Positions 37,578-46,893 of a DNA stretch of 64,000 bases are shown here, piece by piece (position 1 is the stretch's first letter; the number at the start of each line of letters is the position of its first letter). The stretch comes from Ignavibacteriae bacterium HGW-Ignavibacteriae-4 (lineage in GTDB: Bacteria > Bacteroidota > Ignavibacteria > Kapaibacteriales > UBA2268): assembly GCA_002839765.1 (NCBI GenBank), contig PGYR01000008.1, positions 1 to 64,000 on the forward strand, read 5' to 3'. The position numbers and the translations under genes are program-made. The notes under the pieces are model-generated. The model saw nothing but the letters and a program-made list of their open reading frames with translations. It ran no database searches and was not told the DNA's origin.

Positions 37578-38513
37578 TTAGAAATAATAGATTTGTGTAC
37601 CAATACCAATATAAGAATCTTTTTGATTAAAAAACATACCGTGCATAGATAATCCATCATAAAGATATACACCTACGAATATAGCTCTGTTTTTAGTAAA
37701 GTTATATAATATACCGGCTTGACCTGAATTTACACCATAATAAGTGTCGTCAAGCCCTTTGAGTGTGAAGTTATAACCAGCTTCTATACTAATATTATCA
37801 GTTAACCCCTTTCTATATTCTATACCTGATATCAGCTCAAAACTTTCAATATTTCTCGGAATTTTTGAGAAAATGTAATTAACACCAATATATGGTGAAA
37901 TGCTTGTATAATTGGTATAATAATCATGATCTACTTTATAAATGACTTCAAGAAATTCTCTACTATACACAAAAGGGGGGGTAATGAATTCATTATCTGT
38001 AGTATAACCATCTATAAGGTGTGATGATATATGTGCTAACCTAATTCTAAGTTTTTCAACCCCATTAAATATTCTTCCAAATATTGCATCTCCATAAAAA
38101 CTAAATGCCGAGTTAACACCAAAATAATAGTCTGTTGTTTCAACGGGAAATTTGAACCGACCTTCACTTCTCAGGCGAGTATAGGTCATCATATCTATAC
38201 CAAAAGTACCTTGCTTACTCAATTTGAATAAATCAAACGATGCACCTATATCCATTCGTAATCGTTCTTCGGAGGGTTGACCTATAAAACCAATTCTTGC
38301 CTCATAAGGATTCGCAATAAGAGGATTAAAATTTAATCGTGAAATTACATTAATTTTATTTTCTTCCCGTATTTCAGGGGCATAATATTGATTTCCCCAA
38401 CAACCAACAAATTGATTTCCTGAATCTAATGAATCCATTTCATTTTCTTGTGTACCATCTTGAGCAAAAGAAAAGCTTGCAGAAAGTATCAATATTGCGA
38501 TGACTATTCGCAT
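37578..38513 (-). CDS. Outer-membrane beta-barrel protein, DUF1207-like
   Basis: The 311-aa product has a signal peptide (MRIVIAILILSASFSFAQ) and alternating-strand sequence ending in a Phe (IGIGTQIYYF), as outer-membrane barrels do. Motifs such as FPVETTDYYFGVN and RIRLAHISSHLIDGYTTD resemble DUF1207 proteins. It starts directly after the stop of the sugar transferase gene (TAAATG), so a link to polysaccharide production or export is possible but not shown. Confidence 0.7.
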   Translation of the reverse strand: MRIVIAILILSASFSFAQDGTQENEMDSLDSGNQFVGCWGNQYYAPEIREENKINVISRLNFNPLIANPYEARIGFIGQPSEERLRMDIGASFDLFKLSKQGTFGIDMMTYTRLRSEGRFKFPVETTDYYFGVNSAFSFYGDAIFGRIFNGVEKLRIRLAHISSHLIDGYTTDNEFITPPFVYSREFLEVIYKVDHDYYTNYTSISPYIGVNYIFSKIPRNIESFELISGIEYRKGLTDNISIEAGYNFTLKGLDDTYYGVNSGQAGILYNFTKNRAIFVGVYLYDGLSMHGMFFNQKDSYIGIGTQIYYF

Positions 38514-39989
38514 TTACCCACCCTTACCAGTGATTACTACTTTGATAGTTTTAGCTAGTATATATAGATCCAAGAACATAGACCAGTTTCTAATATAATA
38601 AATATCGATCATTATTCTTTCTTCGAAGCTGCTGTCGTTTCTATCTGTTACTTGCCACAGACCACTGATACCTGGCTTTACCTGCAATATCATCTCGTCA
38701 TTGCCGTTCATCTTGATTTTTTCCCAAGGGATATACGCACGAGGGCCAATTAGTGACATCTCACCTTTGATGACATTCCAGAATTGTGGTAACTCATCGA
38801 AGCTATACTTACGTAGGAACTTACCGATTTTAGTCATTCTGGGGTCATCGTTCAGCTTATGATATATCTCATATTCCGCTTTGAGCTTAGGATTCTTCTC
38901 TAACAATTCTGTTAGCCTTTCTTCTGCATCAGTATGCATAGTTCTGAATTTGATAATCTTGAATCTGCTATCTTTAATACCCATTCTTGTTTGTTTGAAT
39001 AGTATTTTTCCTTTTGAATCTAGCCATATATGCACGGCTAATACACCGAATATAGGAATAGCTAAGAATGTAAGAGCTGTTGCTAATACAATATCAAATA
39101 CTCTTTTCTGTAACTGGGCAGTTTTTCTTAGTAATTTTTGTTTGACTTCTAACCCTAGGATACCACCGAATTCACGAGAAGATACCCATATAGTTGAGAT
39201 ACCAAATAAATAGGGAATAACGATTGTATTTTCGAAATACTTAGAGTACTTCAATATTATCTTTCTTTGTAACTCTGATTGTACATTAGGCATTGCAACT
39301 ATCGATTGCTCTATATTCAATTTCTTCTGTAATTCGGGGATTACATCTAATCCACCAATAACAGGTATATCTTCTATATAGCCCCAAGTATCTACATTAT
39401 CATCAACAGCGAATATAGGTCTAAGTCCCAGCTTCTTATTCTTACGTAATGAGTTTATGACTTCCTTACCGGCATTCCCAGCTCCTATTATCACCACAGG
39501 AATTCCCCACCAAGACTTTTCACAAAGTATCTTCTTAACAACTGAGCGGCCCAGCGGTATCATAGCAAAAGTAATACCCCAAGATAACAAGAAGGATAAT
39601 CGAGAAAAATCCCAAAAATCATTTACAAAGAAAGTGAATCCAGCCATTAGCCCATAGATTAAGGAATTAGTATAGAATATATTTCTTACTTCCTCTATGG
39701 CATCTACACCAAATCCGGGGTAAAGCCCCCTCATGTAGAATGCTAATAAGAATAGTGGCACTATAACCGGAAGTATCTTGAGATATAAATCAAAAGAAGC
39801 TAGCGGAGTAAAGAAAAGATTTCGAATAAAAACAGAAGCTAACACTGATAGTACAATCATCAATGAATCAGAACTCATAAGAATAGCAGACGCTATGAGC
39901 TTACGAGGAGCAACTTTCTTTATTGAATAACCATTTTCCTGATTTGACTTCAGAAGTTCTGATAATTCGTTAAGTGTTGGAGTTTGCAT
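38514..39989 (-). CDS. Polyprenyl-phosphate sugar-1-phosphate transferase (WbaP-like)
   Basis: The 491-aa enzyme (start at ATG 39989; the ORF-track start is TTG) has four N-terminal membrane helices (ILMSSDSLMIVLSVLASVFI and following), a CoA-binding-like middle domain (VVIIGAGNAGKEVINSL) and a C-terminal bacterial sugar transferase domain (KRVFDIVLATALTFLAIP, FKQTRMGIKDSRFKIIKFRTM, MSLIGPRAYIPWE, KPGISGLWQVTDRND). It would load a sugar phosphate onto undecaprenyl phosphate to begin capsule, O-antigen or exopolysaccharide synthesis. Confidence 0.92.
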   Translation of the reverse strand: MQTPTLNELSELLKSNQENGYSIKKVAPRKLIASAILMSSDSLMIVLSVLASVFIRNLFFTPLASFDLYLKILPVIVPLFLLAFYMRGLYPGFGVDAIEEVRNIFYTNSLIYGLMAGFTFFVNDFWDFSRLSFLLSWGITFAMIPLGRSVVKKILCEKSWWGIPVVIIGAGNAGKEVINSLRKNKKLGLRPIFAVDDNVDTWGYIEDIPVIGGLDVIPELQKKLNIEQSIVAMPNVQSELQRKIILKYSKYFENTIVIPYLFGISTIWVSSREFGGILGLEVKQKLLRKTAQLQKRVFDIVLATALTFLAIPIFGVLAVHIWLDSKGKILFKQTRMGIKDSRFKIIKFRTMHTDAEERLTELLEKNPKLKAEYEIYHKLNDDPRMTKIGKFLRKYSFDELPQFWNVIKGEMSLIGPRAYIPWEKIKMNGNDEMILQVKPGISGLWQVTDRNDSSFEERIMIDIYYIRNWSMFLDLYILAKTIKVVITGKGG

Positions 39990-40208
39990 ACTTATCAATC
40001 AAATTAATGAAACTTACCTATTTATTAGGTATAAACAGTGCATGTAATAGCTCTTGGATAAAGTTAGACAATTCTTGTGCCTAAATATAAATCAACTTTG
40101 CTTTCACAATTTAAAAGCTCGCAAGTTAATATATTTTAGACATTAATTCAATAGAAATGAGTTAATAAGAATTCCAGATTTTGGTTAGTTTTTTATTCCT
40201 GTCATAGA

Positions 40209-40270
40209 CCTATATATATAGATACTTGAATAACAAGAACGTCTCCTGCATAGCAAAGTTTTTTGCTATG
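40209..40270. repeat. Intergenic 50-nt element, copy 3, plus hairpin (gene-free 39990-40315)
   Basis: The 326-bp gap between lpxA and the sugar transferase holds a diverged copy of the 13148-13200 element (TATATATAGATACTTGAA and GAACGTCTC). It runs directly into a perfect 9-bp hairpin CATAGCAAA-GTTT-TTTGCTATG (40249-40270). No T run follows the hairpin on either strand, so it is not a standard terminator. I see nothing else in the gap. Confidence 0.45.
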
Positions 40271-40315
40271 TATATAATACGCATCTGGAAATAAAAGGTT
40301 CAAAAAATGTAAAAA

Positions 40316-41089
40316 TTATCTGAGAATTCCACGCTTGGAATTATTAATAAAGTCTATACATTCTTGTATTTCTGGAGTTACTTCGTTGTTTTGAGAATAT
40401 TTTGAAATACCATCACGGTTATTGTACCCAGAGAAAAGAACTATATTGTAGAAGTTCTGTATTTCTTTTATTTTCTCTTGAGTGAATCCACGGCGACTAA
40501 GACCGACTTTGTTTATACCTTCTACTTGGGCAGGTATTCTACCAAGTAAACAATATGGTGCAACATCTTTTGTTATTTTAGCATCTGCACCGAGCATAGT
40601 GTGCTTACCTATTGTACAGAACTGAGTTATCTTCACAACTCCGCCTATTACTACCCAATCATCAATACTAACATGACCAGCTAGCTGAGTAGCGTTCGCC
40701 ATTACTATATTATCACCTAACTTACAGTCATGTGCTATATGACAGTACGCCATGATTAGGTTATTACTTCCTACTGTTGTTCTCTCAGTAGCAGTAGTAC
40801 CACGGTGTATAGTAGCGTATTCGCGGATTACGTTATCGTTACCGATATATGTTTTTGTGGGCTCATCATTATATTTCAAATCTTGGGGAGCAGCAGATAT
40901 AACAGCACCAGGGAAAAATCGGTTATTATTTCCGATTCGGGCACCATTGTATATTACTACATTAGCATGAATATCTACATTGTCACCTATTATTACATCG
41001 TCATATATTACGACATAAGGTCCAATCTTTGCATTTTTACCAATCGTTGCTTTATCTGATATTATTGCAGTAGGATGTATCATACTCAT
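40316..41089 (-). CDS. lpxA: UDP-N-acetylglucosamine acyltransferase
   Basis: The 257-aa left-handed beta-helix enzyme carries out the first step of lipid A synthesis. Hexapeptide repeats fill residues 1-190 (AIISDKATIGKNAKIGPYVVIYD), with the catalytic His in YCHIAHDCKLGDNIVM and the C-terminal helical domain VGLSRRGFTQEKIKEIQNFY. It lies 6 bp downstream of lpxC-fabZ in the same operon, the usual Bacteroidota order. Confidence 0.96.
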   Translation of the reverse strand: MSMIHPTAIISDKATIGKNAKIGPYVVIYDDVIIGDNVDIHANVVIYNGARIGNNNRFFPGAVISAAPQDLKYNDEPTKTYIGNDNVIREYATIHRGTTATERTTVGSNNLIMAYCHIAHDCKLGDNIVMANATQLAGHVSIDDWVVIGGVVKITQFCTIGKHTMLGADAKITKDVAPYCLLGRIPAQVEGINKVGLSRRGFTQEKIKEIQNFYNIVLFSGYNNRDGISKYSQNNEVTPEIQECIDFINNSKRGILR

Positions 41090-41095
41090 CTAAAC

Positions 41096-42493
41096 TTACC
41101 TTTTTACTAATGCTGCAGAAAATTCTGCTTCTGTTGCTAATTTACCATCTACATAAGCTTTACCTTCGAAAGAGTAAACGCCCATTCTTGAATTTATTAT
41201 CTTTACTTCTATTACTAACTGGTCACCAGGAACTACTGGTGCACGGAACTTTGCATTCTTGATACCAGAGAATAATCCAATTTTTTCTTCTGGATTGACA
41301 TTATCTGCAAGCATCATACATAAGCCACCAATCTGTGCCATTGCTTCTGCTATTAGAACTCCCGGCATAATCGGTTTCCCAGGGAAATGACCATTGAAAA
41401 AAGGCTCATTTATGGTTACATTCTTGTATCCAAGTATTCTTCGTTCTTCTGCGTCAAACTCAACTACTCTATCTACTAATAGGAAAGGATATCTATGAGG
41501 AAGGAAATCCATAATTTGATTAATATCTAGACTATAGTTCTTATTCTTTTTCATATTATACTTATCAGCAGCTTTCTTTTTCAGATAGATAGCACGAAGT
41601 TTTTTTGCTAATTCTATATTCGCCGCATGACCGGGTCTTGCAGCTAATATCTGTGCTTTCATTGGTGCACCAACTAGAGTTAGATCACCTATCATATCTA
41701 ATAATTTATGACGTGCTGGCTCATTTTTATAACGTAGAGTACGATTGTCTAAAATACCAGAATCACCACGTTTTGGTTTAGTATCTAATTTGAATATTTC
41801 TTGTATTTTCTCTAAATTTTCATCCTGTAAATCTTCGTCAACTATTACTATCGCACTTTCTAAGCTACCACCTTTAATAAGGTTTTGGCTATGAAGTTCG
41901 AATAATTCATGCGAAAAACAGAAAGTACGAGCCGGAGCAAATTCTGCTCTAAATTCTTTTTCAAAATCAAAAATACCGGTATGTTGACTTCCCAAAGCTG
42001 GGTTAGCATAGTCCACTAGCACAGTTAATCGGTAATCATCATTAGGCAAGGCAACCAAATCAACTCCACGAGCATCTTCGGTATAGCGTATATTTTCATC
42101 AACTATGAAGTACTCACGTTCTGCTTCTAGTTCTACTATTTTTGTTTGGTCTAGTACATCGACATACGGCTTTGAACTACCATCGCCAACAGGCGGTTCA
42201 TTATTAGTTAGCTCTATACGGCAATTATCAATTCGCAATCCAACAAGTGCAGCTAAAACATGCTCTACAGTATGTACCTCAACTCCATCTATTCCAAGTG
42301 TAGTACCACGAGAAAGATCAACTACATTTTCAACAACAGCTTCAATTTCCAGCTCAGGATTCACATCCATACGTATGAACTTATAGCCGTAATCAGCAGG
42401 TGCTGGGCAGAATGTAATTTTACTTTTGTTACCCGTGTGAAGCCCTATACCTTCTAGGGAAACTGGGTTTGTTATTGTTGTTTGCTTTTCCAT
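41096..42493 (-). CDS. lpxC/fabZ: LpxC-FabZ bifunctional fusion
   Basis: The 465-aa fused enzyme (ATG 42493) joins two steps. The N-terminal LpxC half (about 1-300) is the zinc UDP-3-O-acyl-GlcNAc deacetylase, with HTVEHVLAALVGL, EPPVGDGSSKPYVD and HKLLDMIGDLTLVG. The C-terminal FabZ half (about 325-465) is the 3-hydroxyacyl-ACP dehydratase, with HRYPFLLVDRVVEFD and NGHFPGKPIMPGVLIAEAMAQ (catalytic His and Glu). The fusion is known from Bacteroidota and balances lipid A and fatty acid synthesis. It is followed by lpxA. Confidence 0.97.
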   Translation of the reverse strand: MEKQTTITNPVSLEGIGLHTGNKSKITFCPAPADYGYKFIRMDVNPELEIEAVVENVVDLSRGTTLGIDGVEVHTVEHVLAALVGLRIDNCRIELTNNEPPVGDGSSKPYVDVLDQTKIVELEAEREYFIVDENIRYTEDARGVDLVALPNDDYRLTVLVDYANPALGSQHTGIFDFEKEFRAEFAPARTFCFSHELFELHSQNLIKGGSLESAIVIVDEDLQDENLEKIQEIFKLDTKPKRGDSGILDNRTLRYKNEPARHKLLDMIGDLTLVGAPMKAQILAARPGHAANIELAKKLRAIYLKKKAADKYNMKKNKNYSLDINQIMDFLPHRYPFLLVDRVVEFDAEERRILGYKNVTINEPFFNGHFPGKPIMPGVLIAEAMAQIGGLCMMLADNVNPEEKIGLFSGIKNAKFRAPVVPGDQLVIEVKIINSRMGVYSFEGKAYVDGKLATEAEFSAALVKR

Positions 42494-42604
42494 CAACTAA
42501 GTGCCGTAATTAAAAAAAAAGGGATTGATAAAATACCAATCCTCAAAAATAAGTAAAAATACTTAAAAGGCGATAAAGTGGGGAATATTTAGTAGTTAGT
42601 TTGT

Positions 42605-43966
42605 TTATTTCTTTACAAATTTATCTATGATTACTTCACCTGCAGTCGTTTTTATTTCTATAACATACACATCATTAGGGATGTTGTCAATATTTATTGA
42701 AATAGATCTAGTGGGTATTATAAATTCCCCAAAAAAGAGTTTTCCTTCTGAATTCAATATCTTGTAACTATTAGCCAATTTATTTTTATGAAGGTTTATG
42801 TTAATTGAAGCTGTTGCTGGATTAGGGAATAGTGAATATTGAGATTTTGGGACTAGGTTTACACCACTAACTTCTGGACGGAAATAACGAATTCCAAACA
42901 TATTATAATTCCCCGATACTATGAATAAATCGTGCCATTCAGAGTAAAGTACGTTCATTTCCAGAGGAAGTGTAGAACCCCAGGGTTTAAAGTACTCACT
43001 GCTATCAGCATCAAGATTAAATATATTCAAGATTCTTTCATTAAATCTTAGTATTCGTTTCTCGTTATCAAAAAACATTAGCTTCTGAGTATCTATTTCT
43101 AAACCTTGTGATATCTCCTTTATTATATCATTTTCACTTATACTGTATTTGAATATACCTCTTCTTTGATTTGATTGATAACCCCGCATCCCTAGTATAT
43201 AAATAATATCTGAGTCAATAGTCGAGAACTTGACATCAACAGGGGTTGTGAAATTGTTTAGTGAGGTTTGCCTGCTTTTTGGAGGGAAACTTGTAACTAA
43301 CTCCATCGTATTCAAATCCCAGACCTTAATATACTCAAGACCAGTGGAATAAGTGACAATTTGAGATTCATCAGGCGAAAGAGCAATATTAACTTTCTCG
43401 TTATTCCCGAATTCGTAGGGGATGCGATTTATTTCTTTCCCTGTCTTTATATCATATACGACAACGACTGATGTATCTATACTGAAATCATTTTTTATTA
43501 CTGTATATAATTTCTCATTTTTAGTATCAATAATTGAACGTATGAAATTGATAAGTCTTTTTTCAAATAATGAATCAGCTATATTAGTATCATATAAAAA
43601 ATGTTTTTGCTCTATTAAATCTAGTTTACCAGTATCATAATATTCGAGATAAAACCCAGTATTGTTTGTATCACCAGTCATATAGATAATAATATTATCA
43701 TCGATAGTTTTTAGTAATGTATTAGTATGACTATACCATTTCGGATTTGGTTTTACCGATCTCTCTGCTTCTATAATACCGGTCGAAGAACTAATTTTTG
43801 TCAATGTACCAGCAGTACCATTGGTGAAATAAGCAATAACATAATCGTCATTCTCAACGAATACCATGTCCTTCGGGCTGTAACCTTTCTCCCATTGTTT
43901 ATAAATGGATTGAGAAAAACAGAAGAAAGTGGTAGTGAAAAATATTGCAATTAAAATAGTTTTCAT
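42605..43966 (-). CDS. Secreted beta-propeller-like protein with T9SS sorting domain
   Basis: Start at ATG 43966 gives 453 aa beginning with a signal peptide (MKTILIAIFFTTTFFCFSQ); the longer track start adds an unlikely hydrophilic leader. The middle looks like WD40/YVTN propeller blades (VVVYDIKTGKEINRIPYEFG, NIALSPDESQIVTYSTG, YIKVWDLNTMELVTSFPPK). The last 80 residues are a T9SS type A domain (YSLFPNPATASININLHKN, NDVYVIEIKTTAGEVI). It may bind partners at the cell surface; the function is unknown. Confidence 0.82.
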   Translation of the reverse strand: MKTILIAIFFTTTFFCFSQSIYKQWEKGYSPKDMVFVENDDYVIAYFTNGTAGTLTKISSSTGIIEAERSVKPNPKWYSHTNTLLKTIDDNIIIYMTGDTNNTGFYLEYYDTGKLDLIEQKHFLYDTNIADSLFEKRLINFIRSIIDTKNEKLYTVIKNDFSIDTSVVVVYDIKTGKEINRIPYEFGNNEKVNIALSPDESQIVTYSTGLEYIKVWDLNTMELVTSFPPKSRQTSLNNFTTPVDVKFSTIDSDIIYILGMRGYQSNQRRGIFKYSISENDIIKEISQGLEIDTQKLMFFDNEKRILRFNERILNIFNLDADSSEYFKPWGSTLPLEMNVLYSEWHDLFIVSGNYNMFGIRYFRPEVSGVNLVPKSQYSLFPNPATASININLHKNKLANSYKILNSEGKLFFGEFIIPTRSISINIDNIPNDVYVIEIKTTAGEVIIDKFVKK

Positions 43967-43981
43967 AAATATGTAATCTCC

Positions 43982-44035
43982 ATATACTCTAAAGACACAT
44001 GAACACGAAAAACGTCTCAAGAAAAGTGAAAATAA
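43982..44035. repeat. Intergenic 50-nt element, copy 2
   Basis: This is the closest match to the 13148-13200 copy: CTAAAGACACATGAA, then AAAACGTCTCAA and AAAAGTGAA. It lies between the mscS stop and the start of the T9SS propeller gene, both on the minus strand. Confidence 0.55.
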
Positions 44036-44068
44036 ATTGAAAATTAAGTATTTGATTTGTTATTATTC

Positions 44069-44962
44069 TCACTCACCAGTATAAAATCTAGTAGTAGGAT
44101 ATGCGAATTTGATATTTGGGTCGGCATTGTATTGTTCTAGTATGGACTCTGATATAGCTGCTTCGCTAGCTGTGCGGTTGTATATACTACAGAAGTAGCG
44201 GACTCTCAGCTCTACGCCGTTTTCTACTATTCTAGTGAAAACTGTTGGTTCAAATTCTACATTGAATATTTCGTGGGCGCGTAGGGTCTTGTATGCATCG
44301 AACGTAGCTTGTGTATCTTGATAATTGCTGTTTTCTTTAGCTATTTCAAGAAGTATTTCCTTAGCTTTTTTCCAATCACTTTCGAAAGTGACAGTAACTT
44401 TGGTTTCGTTCCATATAGATTTGTAACCAGAACTATAGTTGGAGTTGGCGAAATTGAATACTTTTGCATTCGGTATGGAGATTATCCTACCTGTGTATAG
44501 GTCGCCATCTATCCAATTTCGAATTTCGAACATATCAAAATGGAAAGGTGTTAGCTCTATCACATCACCATAATGGTTGTCTATTTCTATTCGGTCGCCT
44601 GTTTTGATAGGGCCTCGCCATACTATATATACCCACCCGAATAGGTTGACTATCGGCTCTTTGAGCGCGAAGGCAATACCAGCTGCTATTAGCCCAATTA
44701 AGGTTAGTACATTGTTGAATCCTTTGAACCAAAGGTCAAATATTATTATTAGGGAGATACCAAAGAAAACATAGTAGCTGTATTTATTCCAAACGAATTT
44801 AGTACGTTCTTTCGTAGCTTTTTTACGAACAAACCTTAGAACGATTTTCCTGATAATCCAGACAATAGAAATGAAAAGAATAGTAAAAAACATTCTTTCG
44901 GCAAGTTCAATACTTGCATTTTCTATAAGTGCTTGTAGATATTTGGAATTATCCCCGAACAT
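44069..44962 (-). CDS. Mechanosensitive ion channel (MscS family)
   Basis: The 297-aa inner-membrane channel has three membrane segments (MFFTILFISIVWIIRKIVL; YYVFFGISLIIIFDLWF; and pore helix TLIGLIAAGIAFALKEPIVNLFGWVYI) followed by the MscS beta domain (KTGDRIEIDNHYGDVIELTPFHFDM) and an alpha/beta C-terminal vestibule. It releases solutes on osmotic downshift. Its start overlaps trmB by 14 bp. Confidence 0.9.
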   Translation of the reverse strand: MFGDNSKYLQALIENASIELAERMFFTILFISIVWIIRKIVLRFVRKKATKERTKFVWNKYSYYVFFGISLIIIFDLWFKGFNNVLTLIGLIAAGIAFALKEPIVNLFGWVYIVWRGPIKTGDRIEIDNHYGDVIELTPFHFDMFEIRNWIDGDLYTGRIISIPNAKVFNFANSNYSSGYKSIWNETKVTVTFESDWKKAKEILLEIAKENSNYQDTQATFDAYKTLRAHEIFNVEFEPTVFTRIVENGVELRVRYFCSIYNRTASEAAISESILEQYNADPNIKFAYPTTRFYTGE

Positions 44963-45626
44963 TTTTGGTAGCTATTATCCTGTAGTATTGATAATTATGT
45001 TTGATACAATCCATCTCTTTATTAGTAGTCGGATAATCCCATGGCTCATCCAGACTTACAGCTCGATAATCAAATTTACCGAATTTTGCGAGTGTATCCA
45101 AATGATAACGTTGAACGTCTTCTATATCTGTTTGTAGTAGTAACTCTCCACCGTTCTCTAATGCTTCGTAGCAGAAGTGCAAAAACTCCAAATCGAATGC
45201 TCTTCGTTTATAATGTTTTTTCTTGAACCAAGGGTCTGGGAAAAAGTAAAATATTTTCTTAATGCTATCTTTCTCTAAGAAATCTAATCCATTCCCAACA
45301 CTATACCAGAAGATAGCCATATTGGGTAGTTCTTCGGCATCTATAACACCTTGAGCATAAGCTACAGCTTTGTCACGAACTTCTATGCCGAGTACATTAT
45401 CTTTCACTATTGAGGAAAAATCCATAGCGAACCAACCGAAACCACAGCCAATATCTAAGTATTTAGGTGGTTTACCATCAGCATAGTACTTCTTCCAATC
45501 TACATTTTCGTAAAGTGGGGGATAGTTGAATGGTTCGTATTTTAGTTCTTTTCTCGCAAAATAATTATTTGCCGATAGGTGATGTCTAAACCTATCGGGA
45601 AGGGGGTGTTTGTCCCAATCTATCAT
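44949..45626 (-). CDS. trmB: tRNA (guanine-N7-)-methyltransferase
   Basis: The 225-aa SAM-dependent enzyme makes m7G46 in tRNA. The SAM site is YLDIGCGFGWFAMDFS, the GIEVRDKAVAYAQ motif follows, and FYFFPDPWFKKKHYKRRAFD is the TrmB signature. It overlaps mlaE (ATGA) and mscS, inside an apaG-mlaE-trmB-mscS operon. Confidence 0.94.
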   Translation of the reverse strand: MIDWDKHPLPDRFRHHLSANNYFARKELKYEPFNYPPLYENVDWKKYYADGKPPKYLDIGCGFGWFAMDFSSIVKDNVLGIEVRDKAVAYAQGVIDAEELPNMAIFWYSVGNGLDFLEKDSIKKIFYFFPDPWFKKKHYKRRAFDLEFLHFCYEALENGGELLLQTDIEDVQRYHLDTLAKFGKFDYRAVSLDEPWDYPTTNKEMDCIKHNYQYYRIIATKNVRG

Positions 45627-46393
45627 AGTAAATACCCTAGTAATGCATCTAAAATCAAAATAGTAGCTGCTGACATTGTAAATGCTCGTACAGTACTTTT
45701 ACCAACGCCCTCTGCGCCGCCAGTAGTGGTGAAACCTACGTGCACACCTATTAGTGCCGTAACTCCACCGAAAATCAAGGACTTGAAAAGCCCTATAAAT
45801 ACGTCGAATGAGTTAAAATAAACTCTAATGGATTCGAAGAACGTAAATGCTGAGAAATCAAATTTCGCTGCTGTTAGTATGAATCCACCAAGTATAGCCA
45901 CAACATTAGAAAATACAGCTAATATTGGCATCATAACCAATGCCGAGATAACTCTAGGCATAGCCAAATAACGGTTACGGTCTATCGCCATCATCTCTAG
46001 TGCGTCTATCTGCTCTGTTACTTTCATAGTCCCTAATTGTGCGGCCATTGCTCCCCCAACTCTACCAGCTATTACTATAGCCGTCAGTACAGGAGTTAGC
46101 TCTGTGAATACCACAGTCGCTATAGATGACCCGAGGAAAGGTGTTGCTATACCAATTAAATTAAATTTATCAAAAAGGTTTGTTGCTTGCAGTGCAGCAA
46201 TTGCACCCGTGAACGATCCAATCAGCACTACCAATGGTAATGAATCAGAACCAACTATACTCATTTGCTCTAGTACCAAAGCTCTGTCTTTACCAATTCT
46301 GGGTACATACCTTAGTATCTTACCCATTAGCAGAGTGATTTGCCCAATCTCTCGGACGAAACCTATTATTAACCTGCCTAATCTACTTATCAT
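45623..46393 (-). CDS. mlaE: MlaE family lipid ABC transporter permease
   Basis: The 256-aa permease has five to six membrane helices and the MlaE signatures SLPLVVLIGSFTGAIAALQ, GSSIATVVFTELTPVLTAIVIAGRVGGAMAAQLGTMKVTEQIDALEMM, and VGKSTVRAFTMSAATILILD. It moves phospholipids between membranes together with MlaF and MCE proteins, which are not in this window. It is coupled to trmB through ATGA. Confidence 0.93.
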   Translation of the reverse strand: MISRLGRLIIGFVREIGQITLLMGKILRYVPRIGKDRALVLEQMSIVGSDSLPLVVLIGSFTGAIAALQATNLFDKFNLIGIATPFLGSSIATVVFTELTPVLTAIVIAGRVGGAMAAQLGTMKVTEQIDALEMMAIDRNRYLAMPRVISALVMMPILAVFSNVVAILGGFILTAAKFDFSAFTFFESIRVYFNSFDVFIGLFKSLIFGGVTALIGVHVGFTTTGGAEGVGKSTVRAFTMSAATILILDALLGYLL

Positions 46394-46402
46394 GTTCTAT
46401 CC

Positions 46403-46795
46403 TTAATTTTCTACTTCTGGTGATACGAGATAAAATCGTTCTATTTTTGCTTGGAATTCAGTTCCGTCATTTCTTAGCATCAGGAAAGTTCCTTCCATAG
46501 TTCCCCACGGAGTTTCCAAAGGGCAATAGCTTGTATATTTGAATTCATCACCAGGGTTCAGTTTGGGCTGTCTTCCTATTACTCCTTCACCAATTACATT
46601 ATCTGCTTTCCCTTCCGAATCTATAATAATCCAATGTCGGGAAATTAGCTGAGCTGGAATGTCGCCTTCGTTTACAATCCGTACCCTATATGAAAATAAG
46701 TATTTACCATTTGCTGAAACAAGCTCACCCGGAATATATTCTGGGTCAACAGTTACTCTTATTCCTTGCGTTATACAGTTTGAATTTTTATTCAT
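46403..46795 (-). CDS. apaG: ApaG protein
   Basis: The 130-aa single-domain beta sandwich matches ApaG (DUF525): ITQGIRVTVDPEYIPGELVSANGKYLFSYRVRI, SRHWIIIDSEGKADNVIGEGVIGRQPKLNPGDEF, and CPLETPWGTMEGTF. It is linked to cobalt/magnesium efflux phenotypes; its molecular role is unclear. It lies 9 bp upstream of mlaE. Confidence 0.93.
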   Translation of the reverse strand: MNKNSNCITQGIRVTVDPEYIPGELVSANGKYLFSYRVRIVNEGDIPAQLISRHWIIIDSEGKADNVIGEGVIGRQPKLNPGDEFKYTSYCPLETPWGTMEGTFLMLRNDGTEFQAKIERFYLVSPEVEN

Positions 46796-46893
46796 TATTA
46801 GGTAAAAATAGAAAATACTGTTAAAAAATGTAACAGAATTGTAAAAATATTGTCATATTAGATATTAATTAGAATATAATTTAAAAAGAATTT

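Noticed and set aside
40249-40270. Perfect hairpin as terminator of lpxA
   Set aside because: No T run follows on either strand and it lies inside the repeated intergenic element.
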